Positions 7,352 to 15,896 of a stretch of DNA of 44,961 bases are shown in pieces. Every line of letters begins with the position of its first letter. Within the stretch, counting starts at the first letter, position 1. Source of the DNA: Bacteriovoracaceae bacterium UBA4096 (GTDB lineage: Bacteria; Bdellovibrionota; Bacteriovoracia; Bacteriovoracales; Bacteriovoracaceae); contig DFXY01000062.1 in assembly GCA_002381945.1 (NCBI GenBank), positions 76,649-121,609 on the forward strand, written 5' to 3'. The notes beneath the pieces are model-generated. The model did not search any database and was not told where the DNA came from. It worked only from the letters and a program-made list of their open reading frames with translations. Both the position numbers and the translations under genes were made by a program.

Positions 7352-9814
7352 TTAACCAACGAGCTTCATACGTTCTGATTTAGTAGACAATGGTACACTC
7401 AGATTAATGGTAATTCCTTCACCTTCTACGGAATCCATCTGCATGGTTCCCCCGGCCTTCATGATGGTGGCATAAATGGAAGAAACACCTACACCTCGAC
7501 CTGAAATATCAGAGACTTCATCCCGCGTGGATAATCCACCCGAAAGGATTCTTTGAATGGCATCATCCTGTGACTGGATGGATTGGTCTTTTTCCGCCAT
7601 TTTTCTCCAATTCACTCCTCGCCCATCATCTTTTAAAGTTACTTTAAGTTCATCTCCCTCTGATTTGAAAGAAAAGACAATTTGACCTTCTTCAGGTTTA
7701 CCGGCATTTCTTCTTTCATCCGGAGTTTCAATTCCATGATCGAGTGAATTTCTTACAAAATGAATGAACGGTTGAAAGATATGATCCCACTCACCTTCAG
7801 GCATGGTAGTGCCTGCCCCTTCCAATTTAAAACTCACTTTCTTATCTAATTTCCGGGCCAGATCCTGGGTGATAGTTTCATACATTTGAAAATATGAAGA
7901 CACCTCAGTTCTGAAGAAACTATCTTTAAATAATCCAAAGAGCTCAGGGCCTCGTTTGTTTAAAATCTCTCCAAAACTCTTAAGCTCGCTGACAGGGATC
8001 ACCTTCATCTTGCTTGAGCGCTTATACTGAAGGATGGATTCATATTGATCAATAAAATCTGTAATCGAAAGATCAAGTTCGGCCAGTTTCTCACTGACAT
8101 AAACCTTCACCTCAGCAGGACAGACTTCCACTTTAAGATAATTTTCAAGATGAGATTCCAGATCATGACATTTTTCGGAAACCACTGAAATATTAAAATA
8201 AGAAAAATTCCCTTTAATGGTATGAATCAGACGTTGAATGCCCTTGAGACCATAGGCCTGGTCAAAATAATCAAAACAATCAACCAGCATTTTTTGTGAC
8301 TCTCCCAGAATTTTATTAAAAGAATCACGGTTACTGGCAATCTTATAAATCATCTGTGAGAAATTCCATTCTTTCTTGAATTTCTCCATGTTTTCATATT
8401 CTTGAGTTTTATCCGTCCCTACCAACATGATGTACTGAAATTCCTGGGAATCTCCACTGGTAATAGGTGCATATGTTAATTGGATCTTTTGATTTTTTGA
8501 ATTTGATCTTAATTCAGGAGCAAGTCTAACCATATCTTCTAAACTTAAAACATTATCATAGACCATTTGGAAAAGTTCTTTGAAGGATTCACCGTCTGCT
8601 TCAGAGAGCCCCATAATTTCCTGGGGAGACGCTTCATCAGGAATAACTTCAAACATACTCTCAGCGACTTTTGAATAAACAGGATGAATCTCATGGTCTT
8701 TGTTTACGATCACAAAACCCTGTCCTAAAGCATTTAACATCCCTTTTTGGATATCAGTCAGGTTCTGAAGTTCTTTGGTTCTTTCTTCTACTTTCATTTC
8801 CAATTCAAGGTTATAAATCCGGAGATCCTCAAGAAGGGATTTTATCCTGCCACCCATATGATTGAAGGCCTGACCAAGTTTTGAGAGTTCATCCCCACTA
8901 TTAATTTCTACGATGACGTCAAAATTCTCTTTTTCAAATTCCTGAGCTGCATAAGTTAACTGATCAAGATGCCAGGTAAGCCATCTGGCAGCAATAGTAC
9001 CAAGAAGAAGTGATATCGAGGCCATCAAAAGGAGCAGGGCCAGACCCTGTCTTAAAAAGACTTCCTGAACAAGCAGGACCTTCTTTTCTGGAATAAGGCC
9101 AATTAACAAAAAATCTTTATTGGGTCTGGAAAATGACACAAAATGTGATTCATCAAAAAGGGACATCTTAAATAGACCGCCGGCCCCAGGATGGTTCCCA
9201 GTCTTCTCTTTAATCTCTTTTAATTCTTCAGGCGTAATGGAAGTTTGATCTTTGGAAAAAACCTTTCCATCAGATAGAGCGAAATGAACACGGCCATTTT
9301 TGGTTGAGAGAAGATTTAAAAGTTCGGGTTGCTTAAAGACAATAGCGGCAAAGGTTTCAGGTTTTCCCAGGTTTTTCTTTAAAACAAAAAGGTTATTCTT
9401 TTGGTCCAGGATAGAAATGCCTGACTGTCGGGATTCTATGGAACTAAAATTCCAACTCACTTCTGACTTTCGCTCAAAAAGTACCGAAGTTTTAGCTGCC
9501 CTATCCGGTAAATGATAATACAACCCCACAACCTTATTCTGATCCCCTGACAGAAAGTGCTCCAAAGATTCAGAAACCTGATGGTTCTTGGGATCAACTC
9601 GGGCAATTAATGAAGTCAGTAGGAATTCATAATCATCAATGACATTTACAAATAATCTGGATTTTGAATTGATTTCACTACTCAAGCTATCGTAGACAAA
9701 AGCTAATTTATCTTCTTGATAAGTATTAAAGGTCAAATAAGCAAAGATACTTAACCCACAAATTGAGAGAGAAATGGTTGAGGTTAATATTTTTGTTTTT
9801 AATGAAAAGTTCAT
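7352..9814 (-). CDS. Membrane CheA-like sensor histidine kinase (sensor-HAMP-PAS-Hpt-HATPase)
   Basis: An 820-residue inner-membrane kinase. Order of parts: transmembrane segment at about 8-27, periplasmic sensor region 30-250, second membrane segment 256-275, HAMP domain 276-330, coiled coil, a PAS-like region about 355-475, then a histidine phosphotransfer (Hpt) helix bundle with H531 in RLIHTIKGN, and a CheA-type ATPase domain with N689 in FVRNSLDHG, DDGRG at 729-733 and SGRGVGV at 771-777. It lacks the usual HisKA dimerisation domain, so phosphorylation should go through the Hpt histidine as in CheA. The signal is unknown. Two receiver-type genes follow directly, and the start is only 33 bp from a divergent FecR-domain gene. 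No clear Shine-Dalgarno sequence is visible. Confidence 0.9.
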   Translation of the reverse strand: MNFSLKTKILTSTISLSICGLSIFAYLTFNTYQEDKLAFVYDSLSSEINSKSRLFVNVIDDYEFLLTSLIARVDPKNHQVSESLEHFLSGDQNKVVGLYYHLPDRAAKTSVLFERKSEVSWNFSSIESRQSGISILDQKNNLFVLKKNLGKPETFAAIVFKQPELLNLLSTKNGRVHFALSDGKVFSKDQTSITPEELKEIKEKTGNHPGAGGLFKMSLFDESHFVSFSRPNKDFLLIGLIPEKKVLLVQEVFLRQGLALLLLMASISLLLGTIAARWLTWHLDQLTYAAQEFEKENFDVIVEINSGDELSKLGQAFNHMGGRIKSLLEDLRIYNLELEMKVEERTKELQNLTDIQKGMLNALGQGFVIVNKDHEIHPVYSKVAESMFEVIPDEASPQEIMGLSEADGESFKELFQMVYDNVLSLEDMVRLAPELRSNSKNQKIQLTYAPITSGDSQEFQYIMLVGTDKTQEYENMEKFKKEWNFSQMIYKIASNRDSFNKILGESQKMLVDCFDYFDQAYGLKGIQRLIHTIKGNFSYFNISVVSEKCHDLESHLENYLKVEVCPAEVKVYVSEKLAELDLSITDFIDQYESILQYKRSSKMKVIPVSELKSFGEILNKRGPELFGLFKDSFFRTEVSSYFQMYETITQDLARKLDKKVSFKLEGAGTTMPEGEWDHIFQPFIHFVRNSLDHGIETPDERRNAGKPEEGQIVFSFKSEGDELKVTLKDDGRGVNWRKMAEKDQSIQSQDDAIQRILSGGLSTRDEVSDISGRGVGVSSIYATIMKAGGTMQMDSVEGEGITINLSVPLSTKSERMKLVG

Positions 9815-9847
9815 GCATACTATTCGTAAATAAATAAAAAAATCTTT

Positions 9848-12586
9848 ATGAAAGAAACCTTTAAGAAAACCGACAAATCCACTCTCGTTCTCATAAGCAT
9901 CGCCGTGATAGGTATGCTAATCAGTGGGTTCTTCCTCATAAATGATCATTTCGGTATATTGAAGGGGCCGAAGGCCGACACTATAGCTACCATTGCCCAA
10001 TTCAAGGCCGATACAAGAGTAAAAAGATCAGGAGATTTACATTGGTATCCGGTAGCTCAGGAGATCCAATGTTATCCGGATGACTCCATTTTCACAGGTG
10101 CAAATTCGATTGCCACCATCGACCTGGTCAGTGGCGGTTCAATTACTCTCCATCCAAATAGTTTGATTACTTTGACTAAAGGTCGAGTTTCACTAAATTC
10201 AGGAACGATTGATATTAAGATTGATCAAGGCAAACTGGAAGTTGAAAGCTTTGGAGAGATCATTCAAGTAGCTTCAAATGATAAAATTCGAATAGAGAAT
10301 CATGAAAAGAATAAGAAGATCGTTCCTCTGGCCAAAACCTGGTCAGGTGCTAATGAGACCAGGTACAAGGCCTATGTGCTTTCCCCCTCTCTTAAACTCC
10401 TTAAACCTCAAACTTTTGAAAACATTCCAAAATTAGCGGACAAATCCATTAGTTTTGATTGGTACACCGAAAATAAAAGTCAAAACGCCGATTTTAAAAT
10501 TGAATTTTCTCAGGATCAGGACTTTCAAAATATCCTCCTGGCAGATAGAACTATCTTTTCCAGTCTGAAGATAGATTCAGGTAAACTTCCAGAAGGACTC
10601 CTCTACTGGCGGGTGACTCATGGAGAATTAAAAGAAACTTCTTCTTTTTATCATCTCGGAGATTTCAGAATTGATCATATTCATCCGCTAAAGTCTGAAG
10701 AATATCAGCTGGAAGAAGCACAAACAGCAGGTATTCCTTTTGAATGGACCAATCCGCTTAAACTTCCACAATTACTTCAAGTTTCTATGGATGAAACTTT
10801 TACCGCTAATTTAACGAATGAAACAATCAATGAAACGAAGAAGAACCTTAACTTCACTGAGGAAGGTCAGTACTTCTGGAGAATTGGATATGTTCTTAAC
10901 GGCCAGACTCACTGGTCTGAAGTTTCAAATTTTTCCTTGAAACCAACTTTGAAAACGGTTCCTCTTGCAATTAATAAAATTCCTCGGCCTTTGGACTTTT
11001 CACTAATTGAAAGCTTTGAAATTCAAATCACCGCCCCTAAAGAAATAGATAATTATGAATTCCTCCTTACTCAAGCGGAGAAAGTGATTCAGAGTTCTAA
11101 AGCTCAAGAACCAAGATTTAAGATTGAACCTCTACCGGATGGCGTTTATAACTTACAAGTAACCGGTTCCAACCAAAAGCAAACTCTTACAGGTCAGGCC
11201 ACTAAAGAGATTTTGGTAAAAAAATCCAAACCAATTAAAGCGCCACCAAAGATTCCTGCAACGATTCCTGCAGAACCTACAGCAGAACCTCCTGCCGAGA
11301 ATCCTCTTGAAGCCCCTAAATTGAAAAATAAAAAGAAAGTGAAAATCTTTGTTAAGGTCTTTAATGTCATATTCAATAATCTTTTCCCAACAGCAGAAGC
11401 GGCCACTCCGGAATATTTTTATTCCCTCCAATGGGAACCAATTGATGGCGCTTCTTATGAAGTAGAAGTTTCTAAAACAGATGAAAAACAGGTTATTTTA
11501 ACTGAAGAAACAACTGAACCGCGATTTAAACTGATTATCTCTGGTCCAGAGGCCTATTACTGGCGGGTCAGAACTAAGATTGGCGATAGATGGAGTCCCT
11601 TTTCTGAGTACGCCCTGGTGGATGTTCAGGATAAAGTACTGGCATTAAAATCTCCGCTCATGGTCAGTCCTGCCCATGGTGCCAATGCTATTTTGAAAAA
11701 TAATGAAATGAGTTTTTCCTGGAAAGAGCCAGTCAAGGGAACTTACTTTCTGGAGTATTCTACGGATCCTAATACGCGCAAAGTAAAAAGAAAAAAAGTA
11801 TCTGGTGGACAGGAGACCGTTCGAATTGAAGGCGCTCCTCAAAAAATATACTGGCGCGTTTTTGTTAAGAGTCCTTATGGAAACCGAAACCCAAACAAAA
11901 ACTTCTTCACTAGTAAGGTTAAGGCCATAAATGACAAGTTCCCATTCGGAAAAGTGCTTGCCCGAGTGGCCCTGCACCAATCTCAATCTGACTTTCAGCT
12001 TGAGGCCAGTTCAGTCGATGTTGAGAAGAAAACACCCTTAAGCGGTCAAATCCTGACCATGGAACTGGAACATTTCCCACATCGCTTTAAGTATAATTCA
12101 ATCCATCTAAGCTTACGCTCCACGACCTTAACAGATGGGGACAATAAGCTAGATGAAAAAAAACTAGGGGCAGAGTTTAGTTGGCTGTTAAGTCCGAAGT
12201 CCCGAACCCACCAGCAGTTCTATCTCGGCTATTTTCTTTTAATGCAGTATGATTTGCAGCTCGATTCAGGTGTAGAGGCCACTTATTCAGCAAATTTCTT
12301 AAGCGCCCGCTATCTCATCCGGCACCCTTTAACACAAAGGTTAAGGGCCGAGCTTAACTCCATGATTCAATCACCCATCACTTTTGACTTCACCCCATCC
12401 CTTAGTTTCAGACCAGGTCTAAATTACCGCTTAAATCAAAAATGGTGGATTGATTTTTTTGCCATGTATGAAAGGTATTATACCAGACCCGAGATTGATA
12501 ATAACAAACGCGGTGCCAACATCACTCTAACTAACATTGCCCTGGGACTAGGTCTTACCTGGAATCCTCACAGCGTTGGTTTTTAA
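9848..12586 (+). CDS. FecR-domain envelope protein with FN3-like repeats and a C-terminal beta-rich region
   Basis: 912 residues. An N-terminal membrane anchor (LVLISIAVIGMLISGFFLI, about 13-31) is followed by a FecR-like domain (about 45-150: IATIDLVSGGSITLHPNS, LTKGRVSLNSG). Then come repeated beta-sandwich modules marked by YWRV-type motifs at about residues 252 (LYWRVTH), 342 (YFWRIGY), 570 (YYWRVRT) and 668 (IYWRVFV). A Pro/Ala-rich linker lies at about 460-490. The last 200 residues alternate aromatic and polar residues in a way that suggests beta strands of an outer-membrane structure. FecR domains often read or cap cell-wall signals, but no sigma factor is adjacent. It is divergent from the CheA-like kinase. 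Function unknown; the domain calls are moderate. Confidence 0.75.
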   Translation: MKETFKKTDKSTLVLISIAVIGMLISGFFLINDHFGILKGPKADTIATIAQFKADTRVKRSGDLHWYPVAQEIQCYPDDSIFTGANSIATIDLVSGGSITLHPNSLITLTKGRVSLNSGTIDIKIDQGKLEVESFGEIIQVASNDKIRIENHEKNKKIVPLAKTWSGANETRYKAYVLSPSLKLLKPQTFENIPKLADKSISFDWYTENKSQNADFKIEFSQDQDFQNILLADRTIFSSLKIDSGKLPEGLLYWRVTHGELKETSSFYHLGDFRIDHIHPLKSEEYQLEEAQTAGIPFEWTNPLKLPQLLQVSMDETFTANLTNETINETKKNLNFTEEGQYFWRIGYVLNGQTHWSEVSNFSLKPTLKTVPLAINKIPRPLDFSLIESFEIQITAPKEIDNYEFLLTQAEKVIQSSKAQEPRFKIEPLPDGVYNLQVTGSNQKQTLTGQATKEILVKKSKPIKAPPKIPATIPAEPTAEPPAENPLEAPKLKNKKKVKIFVKVFNVIFNNLFPTAEAATPEYFYSLQWEPIDGASYEVEVSKTDEKQVILTEETTEPRFKLIISGPEAYYWRVRTKIGDRWSPFSEYALVDVQDKVLALKSPLMVSPAHGANAILKNNEMSFSWKEPVKGTYFLEYSTDPNTRKVKRKKVSGGQETVRIEGAPQKIYWRVFVKSPYGNRNPNKNFFTSKVKAINDKFPFGKVLARVALHQSQSDFQLEASSVDVEKKTPLSGQILTMELEHFPHRFKYNSIHLSLRSTTLTDGDNKLDEKKLGAEFSWLLSPKSRTHQQFYLGYFLLMQYDLQLDSGVEATYSANFLSARYLIRHPLTQRLRAELNSMIQSPITFDFTPSLSFRPGLNYRLNQKWWIDFFAMYERYYTRPEIDNNKRGANITLTNIALGLGLTWNPHSVGF

Positions 12587-12588
12587 AA

Positions 12589-12613
12589 CAAGGCTTCCTT
12601 TCCGGAAGCCTTG
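12589..12613. terminator. Bidirectional terminator between the FecR-domain gene and asnS
   Basis: A perfect 10-bp stem, CAAGGCTTCC / GGAAGCCTTG, with a 5-base loop, lies between two convergent genes. GCCGTTTCTT follows on the plus strand and TTTTAAAA on the minus strand, so it can serve both directions. Confidence 0.85.
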
Positions 12614-12621
12614 GCCGTTTC

Positions 12622-14016
12622 TTAAAATTCAGCGTTTTTTGGAGTTCTTGGGAATGGGATAACGTCCCGAATATTGTTCATGCCTGAGATGTACATGACA
12701 GCACGTTCAAACCCCAGACCAAAGCCTGAGTGAGGAACTGAACCATACTTACGAAGATCAAGATACCACCAGTAATTAGTAGGATCCATTTTAAGATCAT
12801 TCATACGAGCAACTAGTCTGTCATAGTTCTCTTCACGCTGGGACCCACCAATGAGCTCGCCCACACCTGGAACTAACACGTCCATAGCGCGAACAGTTTT
12901 CCCATCATCATTGAGCTTCATATAAAAAGATTTAATCTCTTTTGGATAGTCCGTCACAATGGTTGGTCGCTTAAAGTAGACCTCGGCCAGGAAACGTTCA
13001 TGCTCTGTCTGTAAATCAGTTCCCCATGAAACCGGGAATTCAAATTTGTGAGTTTTTGAAGCTTCCTGAAGAATCTCCACGGCCTTAGTATAGGTCACCA
13101 TTTCAAAGGGTGAGTTCATCACGTGTTCAAGCGTTTTTAAATTTTCAGGAGCATATCTACTGGCCAGGAATTCCAACTCATCACCGCAAACTTCAATGGA
13201 GCGCTTGATAAGATGCTTTACATACCCAGAGGCCAGGGCCGCATTTTCTTCGAGATTCATGAATGCAGCTTCAGGCTCTACCATCCAGAATTCAGAAAGG
13301 TGACGGGCAGTGTTTGAATTCTCAGATCGAAAAGTCGGACCAAAGGTATAAACACGTCCGAGTCCTCCAACAGCAAATGTTTCAGCTTCAAGCTGGCCTG
13401 AAACGGAGAGGAAAGTTTCCCGGCCAAAATAATCCTGTTTAAAATCAATCTGTCCTTTGTCGGTTCGAGGCAATTTATCCAGTGGCAGTGTAGAGATGCG
13501 GAACATCTCTCCAGCTCCTTCAGCATCTGATGCCGTGATGATCGGCGTATGCAAGTAGGTAAAACTCTCATTGGTGAAATACTCATGGGTGGCCTGGGCC
13601 AGCACGTGACGAAGGCGAAAAACAGCTGAGAAGGTATTAGTGCGGGATCTTAAATGAGCAATTTCTCTTAAGTATTCGAGTGAGGTTTCTTTTTTCTGAA
13701 GAGGATAATCTTCACTGTTTAGACAAAAAACATGAACGCGTTTGGCCTGCATTTCAACCGGCTGCTTACCTTGAGAAGCAACTAAAAGGCCTTCTACTTC
13801 AACTGAGGATCCCATGGTGAGCTTAATGACTTCCTCATAGTTTGAAATATTGGCGTCTACGATGATCTGAAGATCTTTTTGAGTGGTTCCATCATTGACC
13901 ACCATGAAGGAAAATTTCTTCGACTGGCGAAGTGACTTAATCCATCCTTTCACAATGACAGTCTGATCCACCGGTTTTGTGTCAAAAACTTTTTTTATAA
14001 GAAGATATTGAGACAT
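12622..14016 (-). CDS. asnS: Asparaginyl-tRNA synthetase
   Basis: A 464-residue class II aminoacyl-tRNA synthetase, the usual length for bacterial AsnRS. The N-terminal OB-fold anticodon-binding domain covers about 15-105 (VIVKGWIKSLRQSKKFSFM). The catalytic domain shows motif 2, FGPTFRSENSNTARHLSEFW, and motif 3, GFGLGFERAVMYISGM, followed by IRDVIPFPRTP. The FWMVEPE segment after motif 2 is typical of AsnRS rather than AspRS. It charges tRNA-Asn with asparagine in the cytoplasm. GGATAGGAG lies 5 bases before the start and overlaps the stop of the upstream kinase gene (8 bp gap), so the two are likely co-transcribed. Confidence 0.96.
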   Translation of the reverse strand: MSQYLLIKKVFDTKPVDQTVIVKGWIKSLRQSKKFSFMVVNDGTTQKDLQIIVDANISNYEEVIKLTMGSSVEVEGLLVASQGKQPVEMQAKRVHVFCLNSEDYPLQKKETSLEYLREIAHLRSRTNTFSAVFRLRHVLAQATHEYFTNESFTYLHTPIITASDAEGAGEMFRISTLPLDKLPRTDKGQIDFKQDYFGRETFLSVSGQLEAETFAVGGLGRVYTFGPTFRSENSNTARHLSEFWMVEPEAAFMNLEENAALASGYVKHLIKRSIEVCGDELEFLASRYAPENLKTLEHVMNSPFEMVTYTKAVEILQEASKTHKFEFPVSWGTDLQTEHERFLAEVYFKRPTIVTDYPKEIKSFYMKLNDDGKTVRAMDVLVPGVGELIGGSQREENYDRLVARMNDLKMDPTNYWWYLDLRKYGSVPHSGFGLGFERAVMYISGMNNIRDVIPFPRTPKNAEF

Positions 14017-14024
14017 ATGAACTC

Positions 14025-15023
14025 CTATCCAAAAACTTTGTTTTTAATTTCAAGAGCAACTTCTGTTTTTAAGCGAGGCCCGAATTGGGATACCACTCTA
14101 CTCGCTGCCATAGATGCAAGTTTACCGGCCGAGGCAAAAGTATGGTGGTTAGTAATTCCATAAAGGAAGGCCCCCGCATACATGTCCCCGGCACCATTTG
14201 AATCAACGGCCTGAACCGGATAAGGTTCTATGTCAATGAAGGTTTCCCCGTCAAAGATCATCGCCCCGTTTTCACCTAAAGTGATGACAAAGGTTTTAGC
14301 GACTTTTTTAAGCTCTTCACGGGCCAACATAATATCATCGACCTCAGTGAAAGCACAGGCCTCAGACTCATTGGCAAAGAGCAGATCAATCTTCTCTCCC
14401 ATCATTTCCCTGAGACCCTCTTTAAAAAACTTTACCATGTTTACATCTGAGAAAGTCAGCGCAGTTTTAACTCCGGCAGCTTCAGCAATTTTTCTCGCCT
14501 GAATGGCAGCGGCCCGACCGGTAGGAGAAGCAACCAGATACCCTTCCATATACATATATTTGGAATTTCTGATGGCCTCCATATCCACTTCAGTTTTAGA
14601 GATGCTGGAAGTAATCCCGAGGAAAGTATTCATGGTTCTTTCAGCATCCGGAGTAATCAATACCAGACATTTTCCAGTGACACCTTCTTCCCGATCCTGA
14701 TGAAGGAGATTGGAATCAACTCCATTGTCCTGCAAATCCTGGAAATAAAAATTTCCAATGGGATCCTTGGCAACTTTACAAGAATAATAACCTTTCCCAC
14801 CAAATTGAGCTGCGGCGATGACGGTATTGGCCGCCGATCCTCCACATTGCTGTTTTTTTGGGGCCGTTCCTAAGGCGTTTAAAAGATAATTCTGGCGCTC
14901 TTCATCCACCAAAGTCATGAGACCCTTATCAATTTTATGTTTTGAGAAAAAATCATCGTGAACTTCATACTCCATATCAACAAGAGCGTTCCCAATGGCA
15001 TAAACATCGTACTTTTTAGTCAT
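14025..15023 (-). CDS. PfkB-family carbohydrate/nucleoside kinase, adenosine kinase-like
   Basis: A 332-residue PfkB (ribokinase-superfamily) kinase. Seen: the N-terminal YAIGNALVDMEYEV strand, the substrate-side CGGSAANTVIAAAQFGG, and the C-terminal signature DSNGAGDMYAGAF with catalytic base D280. The GNALVD start and the TPDAERTMNTFLG segment resemble bacterial adenosine kinase-like proteins of this family. If it is adenosine kinase it would make AMP from adenosine (salvage), in contrast to the purine degradation genes further right. Related family members act on sugars, so substrate is uncertain. It is located between rsmJ (36 bp gap) and asnS (8 bp gap) on the same strand. Confidence 0.8.
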   Translation of the reverse strand: MTKKYDVYAIGNALVDMEYEVHDDFFSKHKIDKGLMTLVDEERQNYLLNALGTAPKKQQCGGSAANTVIAAAQFGGKGYYSCKVAKDPIGNFYFQDLQDNGVDSNLLHQDREEGVTGKCLVLITPDAERTMNTFLGITSSISKTEVDMEAIRNSKYMYMEGYLVASPTGRAAAIQARKIAEAAGVKTALTFSDVNMVKFFKEGLREMMGEKIDLLFANESEACAFTEVDDIMLAREELKKVAKTFVITLGENGAMIFDGETFIDIEPYPVQAVDSNGAGDMYAGAFLYGITNHHTFASAGKLASMAASRVVSQFGPRLKTEVALEIKNKVFG

Positions 15024-15059
15024 GAATGGTCTCCAGAGTAAGTCCCTACTCTAATCTTT

Positions 15060-15782
15060 TTAAACTGAAAAATACACATCATATCGAGTAGATTTCCCGA
15101 TATATTCAACTGACGGTTTCCGAAATAAACAGGCCGACTGACGAGGGCGCTTGACGACCAGTCTTTTGAGCTTCAAATCCAGGGACTTTTTAAAAATCTG
15201 AACGGCATCTTCATCGGAACCAACCAGGCTTCGAAATATACGCATCTCTTTACGGGGCGAGGTTTTTTCATTTGCATCTTCAAACATGGGGTCAAAATAG
15301 ATGACATCTACCGAAGGTGCGGCCTCTAATATAGAAGAGGCTTCGCCAGGAAGAAAATGCAATAGTTTTAATTTTGGATGCTGAGCATTCATCAAAGCAC
15401 TTTCGATCAAAAAGCGAATGACTGGATGCCTTTCACAGGCCCAAACCTCACATCCAAAACTGAGTAAAAGCAGACAATCCCCTAGCATTCCTGCCGTCAG
15501 ATCCAGAACTTTCGGCCGATAAGGTCCCTTGACCCCTACTGCTCGTGCGAGAAGTTCTTTTTGGAGGGAACTTTTTTTAAAGTATTCCTCATGCCGGAAC
15601 AGTTCCTTATCAATTTCAATACCTATCGGTCGCTCTCGGGGAAGATCAGAATGAAGCCAATACTGACCCTCTAACCACTCAAAAACAAGCTCTCGTCCCA
15701 GCTGTCCTGAAAACTTATTTAGATCATCAAATTCAGGCCCGTTGGTGGGAAGAATTCTTCCCTCTTTTATTAGTTTAATCAT
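15060..15782 (-). CDS. rsmJ: 16S rRNA (guanine-1516-N2)-methyltransferase RsmJ-like
   Basis: About 240 residues with an RsmJ pattern: LDLTAGMLGDCLLLLSFGC for SAM binding (the family usually reads TAGLGRD), VWACERHPVIRFLI, DVIYFDPMFE as the catalytic segment, then RKEMRIFRSLVGSDEDA, KRLVVKRPRQSA and a final GKSTRYDVY. In E. coli this enzyme methylates G1516 of 16S rRNA. The start is chosen at the ATG at 15782; a GTG at 15818 would add 12 residues, but neither has a strong ribosome-binding site. It is divergent from gcvP and heads a likely operon with the PfkB kinase and asnS. Confidence 0.88.
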   Translation of the reverse strand: MIKLIKEGRILPTNGPEFDDLNKFSGQLGRELVFEWLEGQYWLHSDLPRERPIGIEIDKELFRHEEYFKKSSLQKELLARAVGVKGPYRPKVLDLTAGMLGDCLLLLSFGCEVWACERHPVIRFLIESALMNAQHPKLKLLHFLPGEASSILEAAPSVDVIYFDPMFEDANEKTSPRKEMRIFRSLVGSDEDAVQIFKKSLDLKLKRLVVKRPRQSACLFRKPSVEYIGKSTRYDVYFSV

Positions 15783-15827
15783 TCCAGAAAGTATAAATGA
15801 CCAACTGCATTTAATCACTCTTATTTC

Positions 15828-15856
15828 TTAACAAATCTTTTACGTGGGCCTAGGAT
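15828..15856 (+). promoter_or_regulatory. Predicted sigma70 promoter of gcvP
   Basis: TTAACA (15828-15833) and TAGGAT (15851-15856) are 17 bases apart and about 40 bases in front of the gcvP ATG, which has AGAAGGA as ribosome-binding site. The leader is too short to hold a glycine riboswitch. Confidence 0.45.
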
Positions 15857-15896
15857 ATGGTGGTTAAAACATTAAGTTCTCATAGAAGGAAATATC

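Noticed and set aside
11194..11406. Hydrophobic minus-strand frame of 70 codons inside the FecR-domain gene
   Set aside because: It is antisense to a Pro/Ala/Lys-rich linker, whose complement reads hydrophobic by chance; no ribosome site or family.
15819..15896. Glycine riboswitch before gcvP
   Set aside because: The predicted leader is only about 35-40 bases, far too short for the aptamer.
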